64,000 nucleotides of DNA from JBBPZK01 sp965219175 (GCA_965219175.1 CBDCNI010000001.1:496001-560000), one strand, 5' to 3'; shown: positions 1 to 9,100, counted from the stretch's first letter. Translations and numbers: made by a program. The notes: generated from the letters alone by a model not told the origin.

Positions 1-370
1 GGAAATTCGGGAACCGCGGGGCGATGTTACGCTTGCACCACTCTATCTCCTTCGGGACTATATCGAAGCCTTCGTAAGAACCGTCCGGGCTCAGGTAACG
101 GGTCAACGGCGCAGCCATCCGCCCGACCCCGCAACCGACGTCGAGTACCCGATCATCAGGCCGAAGACCGCCGAACTTAACGAAGTGGGCCAGCGACCTC
201 TCGCCGATCTTCCTGAAGTCTCCGCCGCCGACGTGGGCGATACCCCTGGGAGGGACGAGAGGGTCGCGCCGACCCCGAAAGTAGTCCAGAACATCGGCGG
301 GGAAATAGTAAACCCTACGTCCCGCCGGCTGAAGACGCTTCGGCACCAGTCTTTTCAGTGTTTCTCTCAC
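1..370 (-). CDS. class I SAM-dependent methyltransferase, 3' end outside window
   Basis: Reading the minus strand from a GTG at 370 gives an open frame that runs off the window at base 1, so the C-terminus is missing. About 80 residues in lies the SAM-binding motif I, VLDVGCGVGRMA, followed by a segment ending GFDIVPKEIEWC, which has the acidic residue expected of motif II. This is typical of class I Rossmann-fold methyltransferases that act on small molecules or proteins. The substrate cannot be told. An in-frame stop lies 12 bases upstream of the GTG, so the start cannot be much earlier. The next gene upstream, on the same strand, is a small membrane protein 58 bp away. Confidence 0.8.
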   Translation of the reverse strand, partial: MRETLKRLVPKRLQPAGRRVYYFPADVLDYFRGRRDPLVPPRGIAHVGGGDFRKIGERSLAHFVKFGGLRPDDRVLDVGCGVGRMAAPLTRYLSPDGSYEGFDIVPKEIEWCKRNIAPRFPNF

Positions 371-428
371 GATGCACCTAAACTAGCTCTATTAGAGTTC
401 GGGGTCAAGGTGATGAGTTCGGGAGATG

Positions 429-788
429 CTAACCTCCGGGATGGGTGCGTGGGCCGACGTTGCCCTCGCCTTGCAGATACTTTCGTCTGTCGACGGCGTC
501 CATCACCCCGCCGGAGAGCGCAATATAAAGGTATATAACCCCTGAAACCCCCAACCACAAGGCTAGCGTCGCGCCTACCGCCAAGCCCGCCACCAGGCGC
601 GCAGCGGAAGTAGGGCCGGGAAACAAGTTTGGCGCGAAAGAGAGGATGATCGGCCCCAGAATCAGCGGCCACACTCTGGGAGCGGCGAACTTCAACACCT
701 CTATCATCGCCCACCACGCCGCCTCGCGATGACTCAAGAAGCGGCGTGGGGCGCCCGCTTCGTTGGTCTTATAGATCCACTGTTGCAT
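429..788 (-). CDS. small hypothetical membrane protein
   Basis: A 119-residue protein with an ATG start preceded by the ribosome site GAGGTGAG. Two hydrophobic stretches are visible, around residues 28-50 and 63-92, separated by a short loop, so it is probably an inner-membrane protein with two or three passes. The C-terminal 25 residues are charged and Gly-rich. No catalytic motif or known family was recognised. It reads in the same direction as the methyltransferase at the window edge and may be co-transcribed with it. Confidence 0.6.
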   Translation of the reverse strand: MQQWIYKTNEAGAPRRFLSHREAAWWAMIEVLKFAAPRVWPLILGPIILSFAPNLFPGPTSAARLVAGLAVGATLALWLGVSGVIYLYIALSGGVMDAVDRRKYLQGEGNVGPRTHPGG

Positions 789-877
789 CTCACCTCACAT
801 GCTAACCCGGTTGGTTCTTTCGCGTCTTCTCATGCTGACGGCTGGAGCGTATGCTTCCCGAACGGGGTGGATCAGGA

Positions 878-1549
878 TCAGGCGGCTTGCTCTCGCGCCA
901 GTTCGCTCTGGCGGGAGATGAGGCGGTTTAGCCAGGCGAGGGCGTCGCCGGATTCGTCTAGCGTCCGCTCTGCGTTGACGTACCAGTTTAGCGCCTCGCG
1001 GCTGTTGCCCAGGCGGCGGTTTAGCTCCCCAACTAGGTAGGCGGTCACCGAAAGCTCACGGCCGTAGAGGCCGTCTTCCTGTAGAGAGCGCATGAAGTGG
1101 CGGACGGCCCGGAGCTGGAAGGTGCTCTCGAAGGGTTGCTCGTGCTCCTTGCGGCACACCCACGAGGCGCGCAGGCACAGGTCCCCGAGGTCGCGCGCCC
1201 GGAGGCCTCGTTCTTTGCCACAGAGTACGGCGGCGTGGAAGGCGAGCCACGGCGGCGGGTTCTCCCGGAAGACTTTCAACAGGCCGTCTTCGCGCAGGCG
1301 CTCTTCTATATCCGAACGTTCATCGGAGGTCAGGTCGAGGTTGTCGAACTCTTCAGCGGCGGCGAAAGAGCACGCCGGACACATCGTTACGCCGTGCCGG
1401 ATGCGGCGCGAGCCGTCGGAGGCTCGTCCGGGGAACTTGGGACAGAGGTCCGGCTCCCGTCCGACCGTCACGTAAGTCCCGATAGTGGGAATCTGGAACA
1501 CGTAAGCGCAGATCGGACACCGCGCGTAAGACTTTCTAGGCTTCCCCAC
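878..1549 (-). CDS. DUF2225 family protein
   Basis: A 223-residue protein starting at GTG. Cysteines C11-x-x-C14, C36 and C57-x-x-C60 form a likely zinc-binding cluster in the N-terminal 60 residues (motifs CPIC and CPAC). The rest is helical with TPR-like character, including an ARTFD-type repeat near the C-terminus that reads SREALNWYVNAERTL. This combination of paired cysteines and a helical tail is characteristic of DUF2225 proteins, which occur widely in Firmicutes and Actinobacteria and have no established biochemical role. It is divergent from the small gene at 1653. Confidence 0.75.
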   Translation of the reverse strand: MGKPRKSYARCPICAYVFQIPTIGTYVTVGREPDLCPKFPGRASDGSRRIRHGVTMCPACSFAAAEEFDNLDLTSDERSDIEERLREDGLLKVFRENPPPWLAFHAAVLCGKERGLRARDLGDLCLRASWVCRKEHEQPFESTFQLRAVRHFMRSLQEDGLYGRELSVTAYLVGELNRRLGNSREALNWYVNAERTLDESGDALAWLNRLISRQSELAREQAA

Positions 1550-1639
1550 GCGCAGCTCCCGCCTCTCGTGGAGATAAAAACCGTGCGCTCTCGATGCTCA
1601 AAGTAGCTTGGATTCTACCATAGCGCTCCCACCCATCGG

Positions 1640-1645
1640 TATAAT
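1640..1645 (+). promoter_or_regulatory. TATAAT -10 box, leaderless start
   Basis: A perfect TATAAT ends 7 nt before the ATG at 1653. Transcription would then begin at or next to the start codon, implying a leaderless mRNA. No ribosome site precedes this ATG. No good -35 match was found at 16-18 bp spacing. Confidence 0.55.
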
Positions 1646-1652
1646 ATTCTCC

Positions 1653-1862
1653 ATGAACCTTTCGAGCGAACCGCACAAGAGCGAGGCCGAGGTCGCCCTG
1701 GATCTAATGCGTCTCGTCCTAGATCAGGCCGGGAGCCGCCGCCTCTCACCGACCCGGACCCTCGCCCTCTACCACCTCTGCAAGGAAGCCGTAGCCTACT
1801 CCCCCGAAGGCTCCGTCACCGCCGACTACCTCGAAGACGGACTCAAAAAGCTCCTCCAGTAG
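1653..1862 (+). CDS. small helical hypothetical protein
   Basis: Encodes 69 residues beginning MNLSSEPHKSEAEVALDLM. The sequence is predicted mostly helical and soluble, without signal peptide or cysteine. An in-frame TTG exists at 1608, but it lies upstream of the TATAAT box at 1640, so the ATG at 1653 is preferred as a leaderless start. The family was not recognised. It stands alone between the divergent DUF2225 gene and the nucleoside transporter operon. Confidence 0.6.
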   Translation: MNLSSEPHKSEAEVALDLMRLVLDQAGSRRLSPTRTLALYHLCKEAVAYSPEGSVTADYLEDGLKKLLQ

Positions 1863-1887
1863 ATCTTTTGATCCCGGAAAGCTTTGC

Positions 1888-1902
1888 GTAACAGGCCGTT
1901 AC
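1888..1902. promoter_or_regulatory. inverted repeat GTAAC-N5-GTTAC upstream of the BMP operon
   Basis: A perfect 5-bp inverted repeat with a 5-nt spacer lies about 100 bp upstream of the lipoprotein gene at 1999. Its GTAAC/GTTAC half-sites resemble those of some actinobacterial nitrogen regulators. The spacing does not match a firm consensus, so only a generic operator is proposed. Confidence 0.3.
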
Positions 1903-1998
1903 TCTATATGATCCGGGGTTAGTAGAATCGGCCTGCGCAAGAGAGGGCCGAGCGTAGTCGTTGCATGCGGTTATTACCCCGGTAGGGAGAGCATATAT

Positions 1999-3087
1999 AT
2001 GAGAGTTTCGAGGCTGTATGGTGCGTTTACGGCGGCGCTACTCGTGGCGCTGGTCCTGGTCATCTCCGGTTGCGGCGGTTCCGGTGGCGGTGGAGGCCAG
2101 GGCGGAGGTTCCGGCGGGTCGGGTAGCAAGAGTAACGTGAAGCCCGCGCTGGTGCTGGACGTTGGCGGCTTGGGCGACCAGAGCTTCAACGACTCCGCCT
2201 ACGAGGGCCTCCAGAAGGCGAAGAAAGACTTCAACCTGGGCAAGAACGATACGCAGACCCTCGAATCAAGCTCCCCGACTGACTATCAGGACAACCTCAC
2301 CCAGCTCTCGGACGCCGGCTACTCGCCGGTCTTCGCCATCGGCTTCCTGATGACCGACGCGGTCAACAAGGTTGCCCAGCAGTACCCGGACACGAACTTC
2401 GCCATCGTCGACTCGGTTGCCAAGGGCAAGAACGTGGCGAGCCTGGTCTTCCGGGAGCAGGAGGGCAGCTATCTTGCGGGCGTGGTCGCCGGGATGATGA
2501 CCCAGCAGAAGACGAAGTACACCGATCCTTCCAATAAGGTCGTCGGGTTCCTCGGCGGGCAGCAGTCCGATCTTATCGGCAAGTTCCAGGCCGGATACCA
2601 GGCGGGTGTAAAGAGCGTCTGTTCGGACTGCAAGGTGCTGGTCCAGTATGCGGGCTCCACCCCGGATGCTTTCAACGATCCGGCGAAGGGCAAGGAGATA
2701 GCGCTCCAGATGCACGACCAGGGCGCGGACATCATCTACCACGCTGCGGGTGCGACCGGCGCGGGCCTCTTCGAGGCGGCGACCGAGCAGAACTTCTTCG
2801 CAATCGGCGTGGATCAGGACCAGTCGAAGACAAACCCGAAAGCGCCGATCCTGACCTCCGTGGTCAAGCGGGTGGATAACGCCGTCTACGACGCCATCAA
2901 GAAGTCTCGCAACGGCAACTTCCCCGGCGGACAGGTCGTGGACAGCGGCTTGAAGGAGAACGGCATCTCGCTCGCCCCCTATGGCAAGTTCGACAGCGTG
3001 GTCCCCCAGAAGGTCAAGGATCAGGTGGACGAGGCCAAAAAGGGAATCATAAGCGGCAAGATCAAAGTCCCCTCCAAGACGAAGTAG
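1999..3087 (+). CDS. BMP family ABC transporter substrate-binding lipoprotein
   Basis: A 362-residue Med/BMP-type solute receptor. The N-terminal hydrophobic segment (residues 12-24) ends in a lipobox, VISGC, followed by a long Gly/Ser linker, so the mature protein is lipid-anchored outside the membrane. The domain begins at PALVLDVGGLGDQSFND, the signature opening of the BMP family, and contains the conserved stretch VVGFLGGQQSDLIGKFQAGY. Members bind purine nucleosides. The three downstream genes supply the double ATPase and two permeases of the same importer, 13 bp away and overlapping. ATG start with a weak GGGAG site. Confidence 0.9.
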   Translation: MRVSRLYGAFTAALLVALVLVISGCGGSGGGGGQGGGSGGSGSKSNVKPALVLDVGGLGDQSFNDSAYEGLQKAKKDFNLGKNDTQTLESSSPTDYQDNLTQLSDAGYSPVFAIGFLMTDAVNKVAQQYPDTNFAIVDSVAKGKNVASLVFREQEGSYLAGVVAGMMTQQKTKYTDPSNKVVGFLGGQQSDLIGKFQAGYQAGVKSVCSDCKVLVQYAGSTPDAFNDPAKGKEIALQMHDQGADIIYHAAGATGAGLFEAATEQNFFAIGVDQDQSKTNPKAPILTSVVKRVDNAVYDAIKKSRNGNFPGGQVVDSGLKENGISLAPYGKFDSVVPQKVKDQVDEAKKGIISGKIKVPSKTK

Positions 3088-3100
3088 GGAGAACCCAGGC

Positions 3101-4675
3101 TTGACCGAGAAGGAGACCGGCGGCGGGGCGACCGGGACGGAACCGGCCCCGGTCGTCCTGGAGATGCGGAGCGTGACCAAGACCTTCGGGCCGGTGGTCG
3201 CCAACGACGCCATCTCCCTGTCGCTCCACCGGGGCGAGGTCCTGGGTCTGCTCGGCGAGAACGGGGCCGGCAAGTCCACGCTGATGAAGATCCTCTACGG
3301 TCTGTACTCGCCGGACGAGGGAGAGATCTTTATAGACGGCGAGCGGGTCGAAATTCGGGACCCGAAGGACGCCGTCAGGCGGGGTGTCGGCATGGTCCAC
3401 CAGCACTTCACCCTGATACCGCCTCTCACCGTGGCCGAGAATATCGTGCTCGGGGCCGAGCCGCGCCGGGGTGTCTCACTCGACCTGAACCGGGCGGCGC
3501 GGGCGACGGAGGAGCTTTCGGAACGCTACGGGCTGCGCGTCAACCCTCGCGCCCGCGTCGCCGATCTCTCGGTAGGTGAGCAGCAACGGGTGGAGATCCT
3601 CAAAGCCCTCTACCGCGAGGCCCGTATCCTGGTCCTCGACGAGCCGACCGCCGTCCTGACGCCGCAAGAAGCAGAAGACCTCTTCGGCGTCTTGAAGGAA
3701 CTGGTCGCCGACGGGCTCTCCATCATCTTCATCACCCACAAGCTCGGCGAGCTTCTGGGCGTCTCGGACAATATCACCGTGATCCGGGACGGCAAGGTCG
3801 TGGACACCGTGCGAACAGCCACCACGGACGAGGGCGCGCTGGCCCGCCTGATGGTCGGGCGCGAAGTGCTGCTCCAGGCCGAGAGAGATGCCCACGCCGG
3901 GAAAACCTCCGGGGAGCCTCGCCTGGCGGCGGAGGACCTGGTCGTGCGCTCCGGGACCGGGGCGGTGGCTGTCGGGGGCGTTTCGCTCGCGGTTCGGGCG
4001 GGTGAGATACTCGCGGTCGCCGGGGTGGACGGCAACGGCCAGACGGAGCTTGCCGAGGCGTTGGCTGGTGTCCGCAAGGCCGAAGGCGGCCGGGTCTCCC
4101 TCGACGGCGAGGACGTTACAGGGCTCGGGGCTGAGGATCGCAGGCGGCGGGGGCTCGCCTACGTACCGGAAGATCGGGCGAGCAAGGGGCTCGTTCAGGA
4201 CTTCACCCTCGCCGAGAACAACGCTCTAAAGACCTACGAGGAGCCGCCGTTCTCATCTCGCTGGGGTTGGATCCACCCTAAAGCCATGCGTAAGAAAGCG
4301 GCCGAGAACCTGAGAGCCTTCGACGTGCGCCCGGCCAACCCCGACGCCCGCGCCGCCTCTCTCTCCGGCGGCAACCAGCAGAAGGCGATACTGGCCCGCG
4401 AGCTCTCCGGGGACCCCGGTGTGATCGTCGCCTCCCAGCCGACCCGAGGAGTAGACGTCGGGGCGATAGAGTTCATCCACCGCCAACTCCTCGAACAGCG
4501 CTCCGAGGGCAAAGCCATCTTGCTCATCTCGCTGGAGCTGGAGGAGGTCCGCTCGCTGGCCGACCGCATAATCGTGCTCCACGCGGGCGAGATAGCCGGC
4601 GAGGTAACCCCCGAGGCAACCGACGAAGAACTCGGCCTGCTAATGGCTGGGGGCAAGGCCGGAGGAAGCTCGTGA
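3101..4675 (+). CDS. nucleoside ABC transporter, double ATP-binding protein
   Basis: A 524-residue ATPase with two ABC domains in one chain, as in the RbsA/NupA type. The first half has Walker A GENGAGKST, signature LSVGEQQRV and Walker B ILVLDEPT. The second half has the degenerate Walker A GVDGNGQTE usual for this family, signature LSGGNQQK and the SQPTRGVD loop. The start is TTG, 13 bp after the lipoprotein stop. The gene's TGA overlaps the GTG of the first permease, indicating translational coupling. It powers import of the ligand captured by the BMP lipoprotein, most likely a nucleoside. Confidence 0.92.
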   Translation: MTEKETGGGATGTEPAPVVLEMRSVTKTFGPVVANDAISLSLHRGEVLGLLGENGAGKSTLMKILYGLYSPDEGEIFIDGERVEIRDPKDAVRRGVGMVHQHFTLIPPLTVAENIVLGAEPRRGVSLDLNRAARATEELSERYGLRVNPRARVADLSVGEQQRVEILKALYREARILVLDEPTAVLTPQEAEDLFGVLKELVADGLSIIFITHKLGELLGVSDNITVIRDGKVVDTVRTATTDEGALARLMVGREVLLQAERDAHAGKTSGEPRLAAEDLVVRSGTGAVAVGGVSLAVRAGEILAVAGVDGNGQTELAEALAGVRKAEGGRVSLDGEDVTGLGAEDRRRRGLAYVPEDRASKGLVQDFTLAENNALKTYEEPPFSSRWGWIHPKAMRKKAAENLRAFDVRPANPDARAASLSGGNQQKAILARELSGDPGVIVASQPTRGVDVGAIEFIHRQLLEQRSEGKAILLISLELEEVRSLADRIIVLHAGEIAGEVTPEATDEELGLLMAGGKAGGSS

Positions 4676-5757
4676 ACCCGCGCCGGATGCTCGTAGACGC
4701 GGTCGGGGCGCTCCTCTTCCCGATCATCGCCATCCTCATCGCTTTTATCATCGGGGCGGTTATCGTGCTGGCGACCGGCAACAACCCGCTCGTCGCCTAC
4801 GCCGCCCTGCTGGACGGCGCTTTCGGTTCCAAGCTCGCCCTCGGACGCACCCTGCTCAATACCACCCCCCTGATCTTCACCGGCCTCGCCGTCGCCTTCG
4901 CCTTCCGGGCGGGTCTCTTCAACATTGGCGGCGAGGGCCAGCTCTTTATCGGGGCCATAACAGCGGCCGGTCTAGGCGCCGCCCTCGGCGGGCTCGGACC
5001 CCTGACGATACTCCTGGCGCTCGCCGCCTGCGCTCTGACCGGCTTCCTCTGGGGCGCGCTCCCCGGATACCTGAAAGCCCGCTTCGGGGCGCACGAGGTC
5101 ATCACCACCATCATGCTCAACTTCATCGCCATCAACCTGGCGACCTACCTCGCCCTGAACCCGTTGCGCGGCAAGGGAATAGTCCCCGGCACGGGCGACA
5201 TAGCCCCCTCATCCCTCATCCCGCCGGTCGGGCTGGGGTTCGGGCAGGCCAACTACGGCATCCTGCTAGCGCTCTTCGCCGCGGTCGTAGCCTACCTGCT
5301 GCTGTGGCGTACGAAGCTCGGTTTCAGGATACGGGCCGTCGGACTCTCGCCGGGGGCAGCCGGTTACGCCGGCATGCGGATCGGCGCGAACACGGTGCTT
5401 GCCCTCGCTATCGGGGGCGCTTTCGCCGCCCTGGGCGGCGGGGTCGAGGTGCTCGGAGTCTACGGAAAGATGACCATCCCGTTCGTCTCCAACCTGGGCT
5501 TCAACGGCATCGGTGTCGCGCTGCTCGGGAGGAACCACCCGTTTGGGGTCGTGCTCGGGGCGCTCCTCTTCGGCGGGCTCGCCTCCGGCGCCCAGCAGAT
5601 GCAGTTCGCCACGGACGTGCCGCTAGACCTGGCGGATGTGCTGCTCGCGGTGATCCTGCTGTTCGTCACCGCCACCAAGCTCGTCGAGCTCATAGTCGGC
5701 AAGCGGGCGCGCGCCCTGGCCGGTGACACGCGCCTGGAGAAAGGACTCGGCTCCTGA
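4672..5757 (+). CDS. nucleoside ABC transporter permease 1
   Basis: A 361-residue polytopic membrane protein of the BPD_transp_2 (LivH/RbsC-like) type found with BMP receptors. It has about eight to ten hydrophobic helices. The family motif GLFNIGGEGQLF is present near residue 80, and HEVITTIMLNFIA follows in the middle. The GTG start lies inside the stop of the ATPase gene. The last codon overlaps the ATG of the second permease, so the two permeases are made together and presumably form the heterodimeric channel. Confidence 0.9.
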   Translation: MNPRRMLVDAVGALLFPIIAILIAFIIGAVIVLATGNNPLVAYAALLDGAFGSKLALGRTLLNTTPLIFTGLAVAFAFRAGLFNIGGEGQLFIGAITAAGLGAALGGLGPLTILLALAACALTGFLWGALPGYLKARFGAHEVITTIMLNFIAINLATYLALNPLRGKGIVPGTGDIAPSSLIPPVGLGFGQANYGILLALFAAVVAYLLLWRTKLGFRIRAVGLSPGAAGYAGMRIGANTVLALAIGGAFAALGGGVEVLGVYGKMTIPFVSNLGFNGIGVALLGRNHPFGVVLGALLFGGLASGAQQMQFATDVPLDLADVLLAVILLFVTATKLVELIVGKRARALAGDTRLEKGLGS

Positions 5758-6680
5758 TGAACGATTTGCTGGCTACGATAGGCCCGATACTCGCCTCCAC
5801 GATCCGGAACGCCACGCCCCTGATCTTCGCGGCCCTCGGCGGGATGTTCAGTGAGCGCTCGGGCGTCGTCAACATCGGGCTCGAAGGGCTCATGCTCATC
5901 TCCGCCTTCGCCGGGGTCGTCGGCTCCCACGCGACCGGGAGCGCCTGGGTCGGGCTCGGGACCGGCCTCGCCGCCGGGCTCGCCTTCGCCCTCATCCACG
6001 CCCTGATGTGCGTCACCTTCGAGGCCGACCAGATCATCTCCGGCACCGCCATCAACCTCCTGGCCCTCGGCGGCACCGGCTTCCTGATGGTCGAGGTCTT
6101 CGGTACCGGCGGCACCTCCCCGCGCGTTTCGGGCTTCGGAACCGTGCCGATCCCGCTTCTCTCCGGAATCCCCCTGATTGGGGAAGCCTTTTTCGACCAG
6201 AGCCTCCTCGTCTACCTGATGTACGCCCTCATACCGATCACCTTCTTCGTCGTCTTCCGGACCCCGTTCGGGCTCCGTCTCCGGGCGACCGGCGAGGTCC
6301 CGGAAGCGGTAGACACCGCAGGAATAAGCGTCGCCCGGATGCGCTATTACGGAGTCGCTCTCTCTGGTCTCCTGGCCGCCCTCGGCGGCGTGTACCTCTC
6401 GATGAGCCTGCTCTCCGCGTTCACCGAGAACATGACCAGCGGACGCGGTTTCATCGCTCTCGCCGCCCTCATCTTCGGCCGCTGGAACCCGTTCGGCGCG
6501 GCCGGGGCAGCCCTTCTCTTCGGCTTCGCCCAGGCCCTGACCTTCCGGGGCGGCCAGCAAGCCATCCCCCCCGAGTTCATCCAGATGCTCCCCTACATAC
6601 TCACCATCGTCGTCCTTGCAGGCTTCGGCGGCCGCGCAGTCGCACCCGCCGCCATCGGCAGACCTTACAGAAAAGAGTAA
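5757..6680 (+). CDS. nucleoside ABC transporter permease 2
   Basis: A 307-residue permease paralogous to the preceding one. It shows the matching motif GVVNIGLEGLMLISAF near residue 35 and a conserved cytoplasmic segment around ADQIISGTAINLLALG. The ATG sits in a TGATGA overlap with the previous stop. It is the last gene of the four-gene importer; the next gene downstream faces the other way. No clear hairpin terminator was found in the 67 bp that follow. Confidence 0.9.
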   Translation: MNDLLATIGPILASTIRNATPLIFAALGGMFSERSGVVNIGLEGLMLISAFAGVVGSHATGSAWVGLGTGLAAGLAFALIHALMCVTFEADQIISGTAINLLALGGTGFLMVEVFGTGGTSPRVSGFGTVPIPLLSGIPLIGEAFFDQSLLVYLMYALIPITFFVVFRTPFGLRLRATGEVPEAVDTAGISVARMRYYGVALSGLLAALGGVYLSMSLLSAFTENMTSGRGFIALAALIFGRWNPFGAAGAALLFGFAQALTFRGGQQAIPPEFIQMLPYILTIVVLAGFGGRAVAPAAIGRPYRKE

Positions 6681-6747
6681 TCCAGACTCCGAGAAAGCCG
6701 CCGGAGCAAAAGGCAAGCGCCTGTTCAGCCCGTCGTTAGATCACCGG

Positions 6748-7362
6748 TTACCTGGCGATGCGGCGGATCAGGAACCCCGAGGCGAGCAACGCCGCTCCCG
6801 CTACCGCGAGTCCGGACAACGGAAGCCCACCAGTGTTCGGGAGAACGCTTACTCCTCCGCTGGAGCTACTACCAGAACCACCGGCGGAGCCATCATTGGA
6901 GGAGACGCTAGAGCCAGCGCCGGAGGTGTCGCCGGGGTTGTTTTTACCACTATTGGATCCACCGTTGCCACCTCCGCTAACGGGGCCGCCGGGCTCGACG
7001 CTCGTGGAGCCGCCGTTGTCAGGAGGAGTTGCCGTCGGAACCACGCGACTAACGTCTATTAGGGCGGGTCCACCCTCCAACTCTCCCGCTTTCATCGCAA
7101 GCGTCCCGTAGACCGTTACTTCTCCGCCGACGTAGCTGTCGAGGTTCACCTTGCTGCTCTTCAACGCGTACCCGGTCCCCGAGCCGGTATCCTTGATGAA
7201 GTGGGTCCCGTACTGGTAAGACGTTATTCCTTGCTCCTGGAGTACACCGGTCACCGTCACGGTTTCACCGTTCCCGTACTGGTCGGCGGTCGTCTGCGCC
7301 AACGCGGGAGCCGCCGCCAATATTCCGAATATCATCGCCGACAATACTGCCAACTTCCTCAT
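6748..7362 (-). CDS. secreted protein with LPNTGG sorting-type C-terminus
   Basis: A 204-residue exported protein. Residues 1-22 form a signal peptide ending ALAQ. Residues 25-110 look like a compact beta-rich domain resembling an OB-fold (GETVTVTGVLQEQGI, then GGEVTVYGTL). A Gly/Ser/Asn-rich linker follows. The C-terminus carries LPNTGG, a hydrophobic helix and the basic tail RRIAR, the layout of a cell-wall sorting signal. Start ATG has a strong GGGAGG site. No sortase is encoded in the window. It could instead simply be membrane-anchored. Confidence 0.7.
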   Translation of the reverse strand: MRKLAVLSAMIFGILAAAPALAQTTADQYGNGETVTVTGVLQEQGITSYQYGTHFIKDTGSGTGYALKSSKVNLDSYVGGEVTVYGTLAMKAGELEGGPALIDVSRVVPTATPPDNGGSTSVEPGGPVSGGGNGGSNSGKNNPGDTSGAGSSVSSNDGSAGGSGSSSSGGVSVLPNTGGLPLSGLAVAGAALLASGFLIRRIAR

Positions 7363-7470
7363 CCGCGCCTCCCAATGGGCCTGTTTCCAACCTTCAAGAC
7401 ACTACCATAGCTTGATGTGTCACGACGGGTCGAGATAGACGGTCAGGTTCTGTTCTCCCGTGCCGGATCT

Positions 7471-8580
7471 CTACGCACCTCTGGAGCGGCCCGTCGCGTA
7501 GGCGGCGCCTGATAGGAGAAGGCCCGCAATCACGGCGGCAAGGGCCAGGAATCCTAGAGAAACTCCACCGCTTCCGGGCAGGGCGGATCCATCCGCGGTA
7601 GCGCTGTCCTGGGTGGGTATCGCCACGTTCGAGACGTTGAACGGCAGTTTGGGGTCCCCGCTCTCACGGACGTCGAACTGCGAGTTTACGACGAGCAGGC
7701 GGCCGTCGTAGGCCGCGATCGTGGTCGGGTGCATGAAAGAGTCGTCTGTAAAGGCCCTGCCGGCGGCGCCGCTTGTGTAGTCGGCCGAGAGTTGCACCGG
7801 CACGATCCGCTCTTCTTCATTCCTGACTACGTATAGGGTTTGGCCGTCGAGCAGGATGCCGTCGCCGTTCGTGAGATCCGCCCCGCCGGTGTCTATCTTC
7901 GTGACCTCCGCGTTGGCCGTGTCTATACGGTACAGGTTCCCCGTGTTCGACTGAACGGTTATTAGATACCTGCCGTCCGGGGTGGAGGTTATGCCGTTCA
8001 GGTTGAAGCCTTCTTTGTAGCGGAGAACGGTGTCCTCGAAGTTCACGAAAGGCTCGAACTTATAGCCGCCGTCCGCCGTGGGGGTGGCCCTGTAGAGCTG
8101 AGGGTTCATCGAGTCGGTGAAGTACGCCGAGCCGTCCGGCGTCACGGTAACGTCGTTTACGAAAGTCTTCTTCTCTCCGTTCGAAGAACTGTCGATCAGA
8201 CGCCCATCGGATGTATCGTAGACGAAGAATTTCCCGGTGTCCCCGCCGGAGATAAAGAGCCGCCCTTGAGAGTCCAACGCCATCCCGACGGCGGTGCCGC
8301 GGCCGTCGGTCTCGGGAGCCAGAAACACCTCGGTGGCGTCCGAGGCGACGTTGCCCCGGTAGATGGCGCCGTCGGTCGTGCTGGAGACGAAAAAGTCGCC
8401 GGTAGACTCCTGATAGGCGATCCCTTCGGGAAAGACTTTCTCACCCGGAAGAGGATAGGTAATGGCCGAACTATCGGCGCCCTGGGCGTGGGCTGCCTGG
8501 GCTCCAACGAACCAGGAAACCACAACTAGTGCTACGAGCGAAACTAGAGATACGCCAACCCTGGATGCAACCCCGACCAT
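7471..8580 (-). CDS. secreted SMP-30/gluconolactonase-like beta-propeller protein
   Basis: A 369-residue protein with a signal peptide in the first 33 residues (ends AQAAHAQ). The body reads as a six-bladed beta-propeller of the SMP-30/NHL type, with blade-like repeats such as GRLFISGGDTGKFFVYD, DGSAYFTDSMNPQLYR and DGRYLITVQSNTGNLYRID. It ends in LPGSGG, a hydrophobic helix and a short basic tail, so it shares the C-terminal anchoring plan of the neighbour at 6748. Enzymatic activity, if any, cannot be assigned. ATG start with GGGGAAG site. Confidence 0.72.
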   Translation of the reverse strand: MVGVASRVGVSLVSLVALVVVSWFVGAQAAHAQGADSSAITYPLPGEKVFPEGIAYQESTGDFFVSSTTDGAIYRGNVASDATEVFLAPETDGRGTAVGMALDSQGRLFISGGDTGKFFVYDTSDGRLIDSSSNGEKKTFVNDVTVTPDGSAYFTDSMNPQLYRATPTADGGYKFEPFVNFEDTVLRYKEGFNLNGITSTPDGRYLITVQSNTGNLYRIDTANAEVTKIDTGGADLTNGDGILLDGQTLYVVRNEEERIVPVQLSADYTSGAAGRAFTDDSFMHPTTIAAYDGRLLVVNSQFDVRESGDPKLPFNVSNVAIPTQDSATADGSALPGSGGVSLGFLALAAVIAGLLLSGAAYATGRSRGA

Positions 8581-8781
8581 ATTCTTCCCCGATCAAACAT
8601 AGTTAACAACGATGCTTACCAAATAGATACTATCACGGTTCTCATGCATTAGCACGGGGCTATTCCCCCGAACCGTCCGTCAAGCACCTCTCGTAGCTAC
8701 CTGTATGAGCCGGAAACCGGATGGATCTTCCCGGTTGCGTAGAGCCTGCGTCCGGGGCTCGTGACTCGTCCGCGGGTCGTG

Positions 8782-9054
8782 CTAGAAGCCGACCTTTCGG
8801 TCCTTCGCGCTCTCCTCGGATGGCTCTCCAGCCTGACGCTCCGGCTGCTCATCAAGATACTCGACGCCGCCGAGCAGCAGTCGCGGTTCGACCCCGAGAC
8901 CGGCCGCCAGCTTCCGGATCGTGGTCGGGTACGCGCCGCGCTGACCCGTCTCCAATTTGGAGATAGTGTCTCGCGCTACTCCGCTCTTCCGCGCCAGTTC
9001 CTCCTGACTCAAAATCGCCCTCTGCCGGAAAGCCCGCAAACCCCGGAGATCCAA
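8782..9054 (-). CDS. XRE family helix-turn-helix regulator
   Basis: A small DNA-binding protein of about 90 residues. The HTH_3 fold is clear: LRAFRQRAILSQEELARKSG, then VARDTISKLETGQR and TIRKLAAGLGVEPRLLL. A TTG at 9054 is preferred because GGAGGAGG lies 5-7 nt upstream; a TTG at 9069 is also open. The gene is divergent from clpP, with about 100 bp between them. In other Actinobacteria the XRE-type ClgR activates clpP genes, so a regulatory role on clpP is plausible. The similarity to ClgR beyond the HTH is weak. Confidence 0.8.
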   Translation of the reverse strand: MDLRGLRAFRQRAILSQEELARKSGVARDTISKLETGQRGAYPTTIRKLAAGLGVEPRLLLGGVEYLDEQPERQAGEPSEESAKDRKVGF

Positions 9055-9083
9055 ACTCGCCTCCTCCAAACACTACAATTTAC

Positions 9084-9100
9084 TTGCAAAAACACTGCAA
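9084..9100. promoter_or_regulatory. inverted repeat TTGCA-N7-TGCAA between XRE gene and clpP
   Basis: Two TTGCA half-sites in inverted orientation lie in the shared promoter region of the XRE regulator and clpP. The position suits an operator for the HTH protein. Assignment rests on symmetry and location only. Confidence 0.35.
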
